Below are positions 42,415-51,665 of a stretch of 64,000 bases of DNA, one piece after another. The notes under the pieces are model-generated. The model saw only the letters and a list, made by a program, of their open reading frames with translations. It ran no database searches and was not told the DNA's origin. Position 1 is the first letter of the stretch, and the number at the start of each line of letters is the position of its first letter. The translations under genes were made by a program, and so were the position numbers. This stretch comes from Streptosporangium album (GTDB lineage: Bacteria > Actinomycetota > Actinomycetes > Streptosporangiales > Streptosporangiaceae), in assembly GCF_014203795.1 (NCBI RefSeq), contig NZ_JACHJU010000009.1, positions 1 through 64,000 of the forward strand. The letters are read 5' to 3'.

Positions 42415-44505
42415 GTGGCACAGCCCGATCCCCAGCACACCCACATCGGCCGCAGAACCTTCGGCATCGGGGTCGCCGCGGCGTCACTGGCCGCCGCGAT
42501 CGGCACGACCGCACCGGCCGCGAGCGCGGCGACCGCCCGGCGGCGACCGGTCTCCTTCGACGACACCACGCTGTGGGACAACACCGTGGACCCGCTGGAG
42601 AGCTACCACGTCCACGGGCTGACCGTGTTGCCGGACGACACCATCCTCGTCGCCACCGAGGGACGGCACGAGGTGTGCGACGCGGGCCCTCGGGACCTGC
42701 TGGTGCGTCGTAGCCATGACGGCGGCGACACCTGGGAGCAGACGCAGACGCTGGTCGCGTCGGTCGGCGGCCAGTCGTGGGGCAACCCGGCGTTCGTCGT
42801 CGACCGGACCACCGGCGGGATCTTCCTGTTCTACATGCTGTCCGTCCGGCTGCCGGAGAACACCGGCTGCTCCGGTGACATCGGCGACCTCTACATGATC
42901 TCCAGCGCCGACGGCGGCCGCACGTGGAGCGAGCCGCGCGAGATGTCCGGCCTGTTCGACCACTTCCCCTACGACTGGGCGCTGCACGGCCCCGGCCCCG
43001 GCCACGGCATCCAGCTGGACAACGGCCGGCTGCTGCTCAACTGCTCCCACCGCCGGGTGATCATCGGCAACACCGTCGAGCAGCGGTACTACGGCGTGGC
43101 GTCGATCTACAGCGACGACCACGGCGAGACCTGGCAGACGACCTCGGAGGTGCCGGTCTCCGTCGACTATCCGATCAACGAGGCCAGGGTGGTCCAGCGA
43201 TCCGACGGCACGGTGCTGGTCAACGGCCGCGCCGCGTCGGGCGGTAACCGGCAGCGGATCGTGTCGGTCAGCGCCGACCGCGGGCTGACCTGGTCGCCGC
43301 CGCGGCTGGACGGGTCCACCGGCACGTTCAACGCCGTGGACGCGAGCCTGTTGCGCTACACCGGCGGGCCCGGCACGTCCGAAGTGGACCGGGTGCTGTT
43401 CAGCCGCCCCGACTCGCCGGTGCGCACGAACCTGACGGTCTCGGTCAGCTACGACGAGGCGCACTCGTTCCGCTACAGCCGGGTGATCAACGAGGGCCGG
43501 TCGTACTACTCCGAGCTCGCCCGGCTCTCCGACGGCACGATCCTGCTGGTCTACGGCTGCGACGGCGACAACCCGAGCTTCCCTCGCCGGGTGGCCGTCT
43601 GCCGGTTCTCCCTCGAATGGCTGACCCACGGCCGAGACGGCCTGCACAAGGGCCCCCGTTACGACGAACGCCTCGTCGACCTCTCGACCGGCGCGTACGC
43701 CTCCGGCGGCACCATGTCGACCGTCGCGGATCCGGTGGCCCGCGGGGGAAGCCGGGCCGTGTTCACCCCGGACCGGACCGGCGCCCACGTCGAGTACACC
43801 GTGGACGTCCGGCGGTCGGGGTCCTATGAGCTGCTGCTGCGCTACTTCCGCGCCGCTGCCGGCGGTCTGGTCACCGTCACGGTCAACGGTCGCCGGCCCC
43901 GGACCGCGGTGCTGGACACCACGGCGGACCGGGCCGACGGCTACGACATCGCGCAGCTCGGCACCGTTGACCTGAAGGCCGGCCGGCACAGGATCCGGTT
44001 CACCGCGTCCGGGGCGGGTCGCGGAGGCGGCACGCTGGTCTCGCTGGACGCGCTGAGCCTGATCGACGCGCCGTCGCAGGCCGATGTGCGCGACGAGGTG
44101 GTGGTCGACAACGACGAGCTCGGCTACGAGGTGGCCGGCGGCGCCTGGTCGGCGGGAACGAGCGTGGCCGGCTACCGGGGCGGCAACTACCGCTCGGCGC
44201 CCGCCGGAGCGGGCGAGCGGGTCGTCCGGTGGCGTCTGGTGGTTCCGCACGACGGCGACTACGAGGTTCAGGTTTCCCATACCGCGCACGAGAACCGCGC
44301 GAGCAACGCGCCGTTCACGATCACCCACGCGGGCGGGACCAGCGTGGTCCGGGTCGACCAGCGGGTGCCCGGGGTGACGGAGCCGCGCGGCGGCTCGTGG
44401 GTGTCGCTCGGCACGTACCGCATGGCCGAGGGGCTGACCACGATCGAGCTGAGCAACGCCGCCGACGGGGTGGTCATCGCCGACGCCGTCCGGCTGCTCC
44501 GCTAG
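42415..44505 (+). CDS. Tat-exported Asp-box (sialidase-fold) protein with C-terminal beta domains
   Basis: A 696-residue secreted protein. The Tat signal is GRRTFGIGVAAASLAAAIG; a six-bladed propeller follows with Asp boxes SHDGGDTWEQ, SSADGGRTWSE, YSDDHGETWQT and SADRGLTWSP. The classical sialidase FRIP arginine near the start is replaced (YHVHGLTVLPDDTILVATEGRHE), so a true sialidase activity is doubtful. Residues about 440-555 form a CBM-like jelly roll (VEYTVDVRRSGSYELLLRYF), and the last 130 a golvesin-like beta domain (GGNYRSAPAGAGERVVRW). GTG start with no other good start nearby. It is the last gene of the operon and the only exported enzyme, so it probably releases the substrate that the ABC system imports. 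Confidence 0.86.
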   Translation: MAQPDPQHTHIGRRTFGIGVAAASLAAAIGTTAPAASAATARRRPVSFDDTTLWDNTVDPLESYHVHGLTVLPDDTILVATEGRHEVCDAGPRDLLVRRSHDGGDTWEQTQTLVASVGGQSWGNPAFVVDRTTGGIFLFYMLSVRLPENTGCSGDIGDLYMISSADGGRTWSEPREMSGLFDHFPYDWALHGPGPGHGIQLDNGRLLLNCSHRRVIIGNTVEQRYYGVASIYSDDHGETWQTTSEVPVSVDYPINEARVVQRSDGTVLVNGRAASGGNRQRIVSVSADRGLTWSPPRLDGSTGTFNAVDASLLRYTGGPGTSEVDRVLFSRPDSPVRTNLTVSVSYDEAHSFRYSRVINEGRSYYSELARLSDGTILLVYGCDGDNPSFPRRVAVCRFSLEWLTHGRDGLHKGPRYDERLVDLSTGAYASGGTMSTVADPVARGGSRAVFTPDRTGAHVEYTVDVRRSGSYELLLRYFRAAAGGLVTVTVNGRRPRTAVLDTTADRADGYDIAQLGTVDLKAGRHRIRFTASGAGRGGGTLVSLDALSLIDAPSQADVRDEVVVDNDELGYEVAGGAWSAGTSVAGYRGGNYRSAPAGAGERVVRWRLVVPHDGDYEVQVSHTAHENRASNAPFTITHAGGTSVVRVDQRVPGVTEPRGGSWVSLGTYRMAEGLTTIELSNAADGVVIADAVRLLR

Positions 44506-44520
44506 GTATCGGCCGTGGTG

Positions 44521-44556
44521 GCGGCCACCGGCGGATTCTCGAACGCCGGTGGCCGC
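44521..44556. terminator. Perfect 13-bp stem-loop between convergent genes
   Basis: GCGGCCACCGGCG (44521-44533), loop GATTCTCGAA, then CGCCGGTGGCCGC (44544-44556). It lies 15 bases after the propeller gene. There is no strong T-run, as is usual in high-GC actinomycetes. It should end the glycan operon and may serve the opposing protease gene as well. Confidence 0.8.
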
Positions 44557-44860
44557 CGGAACTCTCATCCGCGCCGCGCGCCACGGGGGATGCGGACATG
44601 CGATGGTCCTTCGCCGTCAATGACGCATGCGCTCGCCCGGCTGTCGTGGGCGGGCGGAAGGGGGGCGCTCAGGAAGGACGGCGACGCCGGGCGCCGGCGA
44701 CCCGGCAGAGGTCGACGTGCGCCCGCCGGGTCAGGCCCGTTCCCGGGACTGTCTGGCTCCTCTGACTCATGGTCACGACGCTAGGCTCGCCACATCGCTT
44801 TTGAAATACTTCCTACGCCGTCCCCCGCGCGGGACGACGGCGGCCGGGGCCCGTAGGGCG
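44557..44860. other. Gene-free stretch between convergent genes
   Basis: About 300 bases with no convincing gene on either strand. Frames crossing it are shadows of the protease gene. A short less GC-rich piece (TTTTGAAATACTTCC, near 44800) is the only oddity, and I see no repeat or RNA structure. Confidence 0.5.
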
Positions 44861-47800
44861 TCAGCAGCCCAGATGGGGCAGGGTGACGTCGCGCCGCACG
44901 TCGCTGTGCGGCAACGGCCGTACGGTGAACGTCGAGGAACGGTGCCCGTCGGCCGTGACGGCCACCTCGGCCTGCGGCAGCCCGCCCTGGATCCAACCGG
45001 CGTACCGGCCGTCGGCATCGGTGCTCAGGGTCCACGAGTCCCGGCCCCGCACGACGGTCACCGTCGCCCCGGCCAGGGGTGCCGTCTTCCCGTCGCAGGC
45101 CTTCGACAGCACCTGGCCGGACAGCCGAGCCCAGTTCCACGGCGCCTCGGCCTTGAGGGTCACACCGATGCTGGGTGCCTTGTAGGGGGTGTCCTCGTTC
45201 ACGGTCAGCATCGCCTTGTACGTGCCGGGCTGGGCGACCTGGCGGGCGTCGAGGGTGAGGGTGACCCGTACGCTGTCGCCGGGGGCGAGCGTGCCCCGCT
45301 GCGGGTGCACGCTCAGCCACGGCGCGTCGGTGCCCGCCGGATCGCAGCCGTCATAGCCGGGCAGCACCTCGTTGAACGGCGTCACACGCGGGCCGTTCGC
45401 CCCGCCGATCTTGTAGAAGCCACAGGCTCCGGTGCCCCGGTAGAGGGCGTCGCCGGAGTTCGGCATGGCCGTCCAGGTGTCGGCGTCGGCGTCGTACGCG
45501 AACGCCTCGTTGGTCAGTATGCTGCCGTCCTTCGCCGCCCCGCCCGCGACCAGCAGCTTCCCGCTGGCCACCGCGTAGCTGCTCGCCCACATGTCGAGCG
45601 GCAGATCGGCGACCCGGGTCCACGTGTTCCGCCCGGGTTCGTAGACGTAGGAGTGCTGCGTGCCGTGCGGACCCGCGGCCAGCCCACCGGCACAGTAGAC
45701 CTTGCCGTCGACGCCGCCGCAGGCCGCCCAGGAGATCGGCTCGGGGTACGGCGCGGCGGCCGTGAAGCTGTCGCTCGCCACGTCGTACACCGTGACCTGG
45801 TCCGTGGCGCTCTGGCACTCACCGGTACAGCCCCCGACAGCGTAGATCTTCCCGTCGAGTACGGCGGAGCCGACCGCCCCCCAGGGGTGCGGGTTGTCCG
45901 CGCCGGTGCTCCAGCGGTCGGTCTTGGGGTCGTAGATGAGAGTGGTGGCGGCGGGGGCACCCTGGGGACCCCACCCGGTGACGACGTAGAACTTGCCGTC
46001 GACGAATGCCGACGCGGGCTTCTGCCGGGCCTCCGGCATGTCGGCGAGCGGCGTCCACGACGTCGAGACCGGGTCGTAGACGTACGACGCGGGCGTCCCG
46101 CCTTCGCCGCGGAGCGAACCTCCGAAGGAGTACACCCGGCCGTCGTGGTACCCGGCGGCGTTGTCCCTGATCGTGGTCGGGTAGTCGGTGATCGTGGTCC
46201 ACGGGGCGGCGGCCGTGCCGCTACGAGACGCGGCCTCCTCGCCGGCGGCGGGCTCCGTGACCGCGCCGGGGGAGATGCCGGTCGCCTCGACTCTGCGCGG
46301 GGGCGCGCCCCGCGAAGGCGCCGGAGACGCGGAGAGGCCGGTGCCGTCGGCACGCTGGATCGCGGAGCCGCGCAGCGACTCCGCGAAATCGTAGGTGAGC
46401 GGCGCGGTGCCGCGGTTGGTGACGGTCAGGCGCGTCTTCGTCTCCTTCCCGAGCAGGACCTTCTCCGATACGTCGCCCGATTTGAGGGCGAGCAGGCCCG
46501 CGGTGAGGGTGAAGTCGATCCTGGACACCGCGTCCGCTCCGGCCTTCACCGGAGCGGACGCGGACCGGTAACCGCGCTGGGCGGCGGTGAGGACGCGCTT
46601 CTCCGACATGGGGGAGAACACCCAGTAGAACCCGTCCGGCAGCGCCGGATCGTCCGGGGTGGCCGCGGTGTCGTTCGCCGGCCCGCCGTCGCTCGTGACG
46701 GTCGCGGTGTCGACCGGCTTGCGGGTGTTGGCGTCGGTCACGGTGCCGTAGACGAGCCCGCCGGCTACCGGCCGGCAGGTCCCGCCGCCGGCGGAGTAAC
46801 CCGGGGCGGAGCAGGCCGTGGGGTCGATCTCCGCCGCGAAGTCCGCGGACGTGTCGCCGCCGACCGTGATCTGGCCGGTCACCGGCCGGTATCCGGGGTA
46901 GCGCGGGGTGACGGTGACCTGGTAGGTGCCGCCCACCGGCAGGTCGACGGCCACCCGTCCGTCGCCGGGAGCCGTGAACCAGGTGCGCGGTGTCCCCTCG
47001 ACGGTGAGCGCCGCGTAGATCGGCCAGCCGTGTCCGGAGCCGTCCGTGACCCGGACGGTCGCGGTCGCCCGCGGCGTCGGGGAGAGCTTGGTGTCCCGCG
47101 TGGTCGTCTTCTCGCCGGTCACGCGCACGCTTTTGACGGCCTGGGTGCCGTAGCCGAAGAACGAGACGCTCAGGTCGTAGTCGCCCTCGTCGAGGTAGAG
47201 GTGGTACGTGCCGTCCTCGGCGGTCGTGGTCTCCAGCCCGCGCGGCCCGGTGGCGGTGACCCGCGCCCCTTCCACCGGCTTGCCCGTGCTCGCGTCGGTG
47301 ACCGTGCCGGTCAGCTCGCCGGTCCCCGTACGGGGCGACGCGCCGACGGCCAGGTAGACGTCGAGCATGCCCTCGCCGTAGACGTTGTTGTCCTCGGCGG
47401 TGCCGCCGCAGGTGGTGTCGGCGTGGTCGTGGGCGGTCCGGTCGAGGATGGCCCGGGTGGCGGCGATGTCGCCGACCAGCTTGGGCGCGGCGGACCACAT
47501 GAGCGCGACCGCGCCGGCCACGTGCGGTGTGGCCATCGACGTGCCGTTCTGCACCTGGTAGCCCCCGCCCGGCACACTGGACCGGACGCGCTGGCCCGGC
47601 GCGACGATGTCCGGCTTGCTGTCGGCGGTTCCGGCCGTGCCGCGAGAGGAGAACCTGGCCACGACGCCGTTCTGGTCGACGGCCCCGACGGCGTAGGACT
47701 CGGGGTACTCACCTGGCGCGTGCTGCGTGGCGCACGCCGGCCCGTCGTTGCCGACGGCGAAGGCGGGGAAGATGCCGGCTGCGACCCACTGGCGGACGTA

Positions 47801-48820
47801 GTCCTGGTACCACGGGTCTCCCTGGGCCGAGGACCAGGAGTTGTTGAGGATGTTGGGCCGCTTGGACGGGTCGGGTCCGGAACCGTCCGATGCCGTCGGG
47901 GCGAGCATCCACTGCGCGGAGAGCGCCAGCGTCAGATCGCCGCACTGACTCTGCGCGCAGCCTTTCGCCGCGATCCACCGCGCGCCGGGTGCGACGCCGA
48001 TCTGGTTCCCCGCACCGCCGTCGCCCACCATCGTGCCCATGGTGTGCGTACCGTGGCCGAAGTTGTCGCACGGAGCGGACGGTGACGCGCCGCAGGCCCC
48101 GGTGGGGTCGAACCAGTTGTAGTCGTGGGTGAAGGTCCCGTCGCCGTTGTCGCCCCGGTAGGACGCGACGAGAGCGGGGTGGTCGAAGTCCACCCCGGAG
48201 TCGATGTTGCCGACCACGATGCCGCGCCCGGTGGTGCTGTATTCACTCCACACCTTGTCGGCGTGGATGGCGCTCAGTCCCCATTCCACCGAGCCGGCCG
48301 AGGCGACGCGCTCACCCGGCGACGGCTCCGGCAAGGCGTACGTGCGCGGCATGCGGATCCGCTCGACCCCCGGATCGGCGGCCAGCTTCTCCGCCAGATC
48401 GGGAGAGCCGCCGTACACGTAGATCGCATTGTTGATGTACAGGGACGTGTGGCGGACCTTCGCATCCCGCAACAGGCCGAGCACACCTGCCTGGCTGGAC
48501 TCCGCGGTCGACCGCAACGAGGTCACCACGGCCTCACCCCGCGCCGACCAGTCCCGGATCCCCGCCGCGGACTTCAGTCCGGCCTTCGCCTTGAACTCCA
48601 CCCAGAAGTCGGTGCTGCCGCCGGCGGCGAACCGCGCGGACAGTTCCGGCTGGATCGCTCCCGCGGGGGACGGCTCGGTCGCCGCTCCGGCGGGGGACGG
48701 CGCGACCATCCCGGTCAGAGCGAGCAGCCCGGCGAGCATGACCAGCCCGGTACGGCGCAGCCCGCCGGCTCTCATCTCCCGACCTGATGGCGGCCCCACC
48801 GAAGAGATGTCCTGTTGCAC
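44861..48820 (-). CDS. Secreted S8 subtilisin-like protease with Kelch propeller and CarboxypepD-reg repeats
   Basis: A roughly 1319-residue exported protease. The signal peptide is GLVMLAGLLALTGMVAPSPAGA; an I9-type propeptide follows. The catalytic triad is Asp in GNIDSGVDFDHP, His in FGHGTHTMGT and Ser in NGTSMATPHVAGA. Behind it come CarboxypepD-reg-like units (GTVTDASTGKPVEGARV, GTVTDANTRKPVDTATV), a cysteine pair, then a Kelch propeller (YSFGGSLRGEGG, YAVGGCTGECQ, YCAGGLAAG, LLVAGGAAKDG), a beta domain and a last carboxypeptidase-reg-like unit ending in LPHLGC. Start GTG 48820 is supported by GGAGG four bases upstream; ATG 48775 is the next choice. The mosaic suggests cell-surface or matrix proteolysis. 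Confidence 0.9.
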   Translation of the reverse strand: MQQDISSVGPPSGREMRAGGLRRTGLVMLAGLLALTGMVAPSPAGAATEPSPAGAIQPELSARFAAGGSTDFWVEFKAKAGLKSAAGIRDWSARGEAVVTSLRSTAESSQAGVLGLLRDAKVRHTSLYINNAIYVYGGSPDLAEKLAADPGVERIRMPRTYALPEPSPGERVASAGSVEWGLSAIHADKVWSEYSTTGRGIVVGNIDSGVDFDHPALVASYRGDNGDGTFTHDYNWFDPTGACGASPSAPCDNFGHGTHTMGTMVGDGGAGNQIGVAPGARWIAAKGCAQSQCGDLTLALSAQWMLAPTASDGSGPDPSKRPNILNNSWSSAQGDPWYQDYVRQWVAAGIFPAFAVGNDGPACATQHAPGEYPESYAVGAVDQNGVVARFSSRGTAGTADSKPDIVAPGQRVRSSVPGGGYQVQNGTSMATPHVAGAVALMWSAAPKLVGDIAATRAILDRTAHDHADTTCGGTAEDNNVYGEGMLDVYLAVGASPRTGTGELTGTVTDASTGKPVEGARVTATGPRGLETTTAEDGTYHLYLDEGDYDLSVSFFGYGTQAVKSVRVTGEKTTTRDTKLSPTPRATATVRVTDGSGHGWPIYAALTVEGTPRTWFTAPGDGRVAVDLPVGGTYQVTVTPRYPGYRPVTGQITVGGDTSADFAAEIDPTACSAPGYSAGGGTCRPVAGGLVYGTVTDANTRKPVDTATVTSDGGPANDTAATPDDPALPDGFYWVFSPMSEKRVLTAAQRGYRSASAPVKAGADAVSRIDFTLTAGLLALKSGDVSEKVLLGKETKTRLTVTNRGTAPLTYDFAESLRGSAIQRADGTGLSASPAPSRGAPPRRVEATGISPGAVTEPAAGEEAASRSGTAAAPWTTITDYPTTIRDNAAGYHDGRVYSFGGSLRGEGGTPASYVYDPVSTSWTPLADMPEARQKPASAFVDGKFYVVTGWGPQGAPAATTLIYDPKTDRWSTGADNPHPWGAVGSAVLDGKIYAVGGCTGECQSATDQVTVYDVASDSFTAAAPYPEPISWAACGGVDGKVYCAGGLAAGPHGTQHSYVYEPGRNTWTRVADLPLDMWASSYAVASGKLLVAGGAAKDGSILTNEAFAYDADADTWTAMPNSGDALYRGTGACGFYKIGGANGPRVTPFNEVLPGYDGCDPAGTDAPWLSVHPQRGTLAPGDSVRVTLTLDARQVAQPGTYKAMLTVNEDTPYKAPSIGVTLKAEAPWNWARLSGQVLSKACDGKTAPLAGATVTVVRGRDSWTLSTDADGRYAGWIQGGLPQAEVAVTADGHRSSTFTVRPLPHSDVRRDVTLPHLGC

Positions 48821-48930
48821 CGAGCCTCCAAACACAAGACGCCCGGCCATCGGATTCGACGGCGCCACGAACGCCGCCGAGCAGTCTGATCCACGCTCCG
48901 TGCCCGGATCAAGTCCCGGTCAAGGCGATA

Positions 48931-49828
48931 TCATGACATGACGTAAACCAGACGTTCTGTGGCGAAGTGGGCGGTCAGGGACTTGCCCTTGTCGCGGAGG
49001 CGGCGGACCGCCTGCCAGGTGGCGCCGTCGTCGTACGAAACCTCGGGGGCCACGTCCTTGACCGGGCTTTCGTCCGCACCGGGCTGGTGGTGGAACGTCA
49101 GGCCGAGCCGGGACGAGCGGGCGCGGTTGTGCAGGTCCACGGGAGCGTCGTAGTCGGCGAACAGCAGCGGGGCCACCGCGGTGGCTCCGTCGGCGGGGCG
49201 TTCGGAGGTGAGGTTCCAGACCGTCCGGGCCCGAGTGGACAGCTGGGTCCCCGGCGTGTGGTTCTCGGTGTCGTACTCCATCCGATAGGAGGCCTTGCCG
49301 GCGGGGAGGCGGATGGTGCCCGTCGGCTGGGCGGTCGTCTGGGCGATCAGGTCCTCGCCTCGGTAGAAGCGGAAGCCGGACTTTCGGCTGTTCGTGAGGT
49401 CGCCGGCGTGGAACTCGCCGTAGTTGCCTCCGGCGTCGAGGAGCCCCTGTAGATCGACTCGCAGTAGATCGCCACCAGTTTGGCACCCGCGGCCGCGGCG
49501 GCGTTGGACTGGACCGCCACGGGGATCCCCTCGGTGCGGCGGATGAGGGCCAGCCTGCCGCGCAGGTTCTTGCCCTTGAGGTCCTCGGGTGTGCCCCTTC
49601 CGGCGTCCACGGCCGTGAGGAGCGCCGACCCGTCCAGGCGCGGATACTGCGGAGAAAGGTCGCTGAACCACACCGGATTGTAGTATTCCGGTTCCAGCTT
49701 GATGTCGGCGGTCCTCATCGTGATCTGGGGCGCTTCGAGCCGCCAGCGGGTGGCGACCGTGAAGCCGCCCTTGGTCACGCGCCTGGTCGGCTGGATGAAG
49801 AACCGCTCCTCGGCGTTCGAGGCGCCCG
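48931..49828 (-). pseudogene. Remnant of a second secreted S8-type protease, frameshifted and 5'-truncated
   Basis: The reverse strand reads as the PA-domain and C-terminal beta region of an actinobacterial S8 protease. Upstream frame: AEERFFIQPTRRVTKGGFTV, DLKGKNLRGRLALIRRTEGIPVAV, AGAKLVAIYCESIYRG. Near 49440-49455 the reading shifts frame and continues as GNYGEFHAGDLTNSR, WNLTSERPADGATAV, DYDAPVDLHNRARSS and VSYDDGATWQAVRRL to a stop at 48931. The catalytic half is missing; the fragment ends at about 49828, exactly where LuxR-type coding begins on the other strand. It is therefore a dead fragment of a gene like the one next to it. Confidence 0.65.
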
Positions 49829-49983
49829 GCATGCTGGAGCACACCCGTGCCGCGATCGCGGGAGGCGAGCAGGCCCGCCTGGGCCCGGTCCCCGTCAAGG
49901 TCGTCATCGTCGACGCCCGCGTCGCGATGTTGCCCCTCGTCTCCGACAAGGACAAGGCGGTGGAGAGCGCCCTCGTCGTTCAT

Positions 49984-51359
49984 CGAAAACCTCCAGCGTG
50001 GAGACCCCGGGCTTTGGCCCTGGGGAGGAAACGCGGCACGGTGCCGCACGGTTTAAATCGAACATGCGCGCGATTTTCAGCTGATCGTTCGGTACGATGC
50101 GAGGCGTGGCGCAGATCGTGAAGCGGGCGTTCAAGTTCCGCTTCTACCCGACCCCCGAGCAGGCCGATGAGCTTGCCCGGACGTTCGGCTGCGTCCGCCT
50201 CGTCTACAACAAGGCCCTGCAGGAGCGGACCCGCGCCTACCGGTCGGAAGGCCGCAAGGTCTCCTACGTGGAATCGTCGGCCGCGCTGACGGAGTGGAAA
50301 CGCACCGAGGAGCTGGATTTCCTGGCCGAGGTGTCGTCGGTGCCGTTGCAGCAGGCGTTGCGGCACCTGCAGACGGCGTTTGCGAACTTCTTCGCCCAGC
50401 GGGCCGGGTACCCGGCGTTCAAGTCCCGGAAGAAGTCCCGGCTGTCGGCCGAGTACACCCGCTCGGCGTTCCGCTACCACGACGGGCGGCTCACCCTGGC
50501 GAAGATGGACGCCCCGCTGAACATCGTGTGGTCGCGCCCGCTGCCCGAGGGGGCCGATCCGTCCACGGTGACCGTGTCGAAGGACGCGGCCGGGCGCTGG
50601 TCGGTGTCGATCCTGTGTGAGGACACCGTCCGGCCTCTGGACCCGACCTCGGACATGGTCGGGGTGGACGCCGGGATCACCGCGCTGGTCACCCTGTCGC
50701 GTCCGATTCCGGGCGTGACCGACGACGACGGCAAGGTCACCAACCCCCGCCACGAACGCGCCGACCGCAGGAGACTCGCCCGCGCGCAGCGGATACCGGC
50801 CCGCAAGGAGAAGGGGTCGGCGAATCGGGACAGGGCGAGGGTGAAGGTCGCCCGGGTGCATGCCCGGATCACCGACCGCCGCCGCGATGTCCTGCACAAG
50901 CTCACCACCGCGATCGTCCGCGAGAACCAAGTGGTCGTGATCGAGGATCTCACCGTGCGTAACCTGGTGAAAAACCACAGCCTGGCCCGCGCGATCTCCG
51001 ATGCGAGCTGGCGGCAGATGCGCACCATGCTGGAGTACAAGGCGCAGTGGTACGGGCGGGAGCTGCTGGTGGTGGACCGGTGGTTTCCCTCCTCGAAGCT
51101 GTGCTCGGCGTGCGGCGCGCTCCAGCGGTTCATGCCGCTGAACGTCCGCGACTGGGTGTGCGCCTGTGGCGTGGTCCATGACCGTGATGTGAACGCCGCG
51201 AAGAACATCCTCGCCGCCGGGCTGGCGGAGAGGTGAAACGCCTGTGGAGCCGGTGTAAGACCTCAAGGGCGCAGGCCCGGCGGGCGACTGGCGGTGAAGC
51301 AGGAAACCCCACCCGTGAGGGTGGGAATCCCCCGGCTTCAGCCATGGGGAGGAAGTCAA
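49984..51359 (+). mobile_element. IS1341/IS605-type element with tnpB only; ends set to the base
   Basis: The element of 1376 bases lies between TTCAT (49979-49983, target side) and TCAA (51356-51359, right end), with the disrupted regulator resuming at 51360. The left end has a bulged hairpin CCCCGGGC-TTT-GGCCCTGGGG (50005-50025) and the right end a stem CCCACCC-GTGA-GGGTGGG (51308-51325). No tnpA and no target duplication are present, as expected for this class. The 123 bases behind tnpB are the likely guide-RNA scaffold. Confidence 0.85.
50097..51236 (+). CDS. tnpB: TnpB RNA-guided nuclease, stand-alone element
   Basis: A 379-residue TnpB with the N-terminal RAFKFRFYPTPEQADELARTFGCVRLVYN module, RuvC residues in MVGVDAGITALVTLS, VVVIEDLTVRNLVKN and HDRDVNAAKNILAAG, and zinc finger CSACGALQ...WVCACG. 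All three acidic residues are present. ATG 50097 or GTG 50106 may be the start. It differs strongly from the TnpB at 15968, so the two elements are separate lineages. Transposition would need a TnpA from elsewhere, for example one like that at 17290. Confidence 0.93.
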   Translation: MRGVAQIVKRAFKFRFYPTPEQADELARTFGCVRLVYNKALQERTRAYRSEGRKVSYVESSAALTEWKRTEELDFLAEVSSVPLQQALRHLQTAFANFFAQRAGYPAFKSRKKSRLSAEYTRSAFRYHDGRLTLAKMDAPLNIVWSRPLPEGADPSTVTVSKDAAGRWSVSILCEDTVRPLDPTSDMVGVDAGITALVTLSRPIPGVTDDDGKVTNPRHERADRRRLARAQRIPARKEKGSANRDRARVKVARVHARITDRRRDVLHKLTTAIVRENQVVVIEDLTVRNLVKNHSLARAISDASWRQMRTMLEYKAQWYGRELLVVDRWFPSSKLCSACGALQRFMPLNVRDWVCACGVVHDRDVNAAKNILAAGLAER

Positions 51360-51665
51360 CCCTCGGCTCTGCTCGACGCCCTTGTCGGGCTCTTCGAGGT
51401 GCTGTGGCAGTCCGCCGTCCCCTTGCACGTGACCGCGACCCCCGCCGGAGAGACCCTGGAGCCTGAGCGGCGGTTTCAGCCGGCCGACATCGAGGTCCTC
51501 GCGCTGCTGGCGGCGGGCCTGAAGGACGACGCCGTCGCCCGCCAGCTCGGCATCAGCCCTCGTACCGTGCAACGGCGGGTGCAGGTCCTCTGCGAGCGGC
51601 TCGGCGCCCGCTCGCGGTTCCACGCCGGACTCCTTGCCAGCGAGCAGAACCTCCTCGGCCGTTGA

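Larger units (their letters stand above)
49831..51665 (+). pseudogene. LuxR-family regulator gene, 5'-truncated and split by a TnpB element
   Basis: Bases 49831-49983 encode LEHTRAAIAGGEQARLGPVPVKVVIVD...ALVVH and bases 51360-51665 encode PSALLDALVGLFEVLW...QPADIEVLALLAAGLKDDAVARQLGISPRTVQRRVQVL, the end of a TrmB/LuxR-type regulator with its C-terminal GerE-like HTH. Removing the element between joins GTT CAT to CCC TCG in phase, giving ...ALVVHPSALLDALVGLF.... The N-terminal two thirds of the gene are gone; before 49831 the sequence is the protease remnant. The gene is therefore doubly broken and cannot make a full regulator. Confidence 0.75.

Noticed and set aside
42415-44505. Calling the propeller protein a sialidase
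   Set aside because: Asp boxes are present, but the catalytic arginine of the FRIP motif is replaced, so only the fold is supported.
44627-48085. Very long forward frame (over 1100 codons) opposite the S8 protease
   Set aside because: A high-GC shadow frame: no domain pattern, while the reverse strand has a complete protease with triad and signal peptide.
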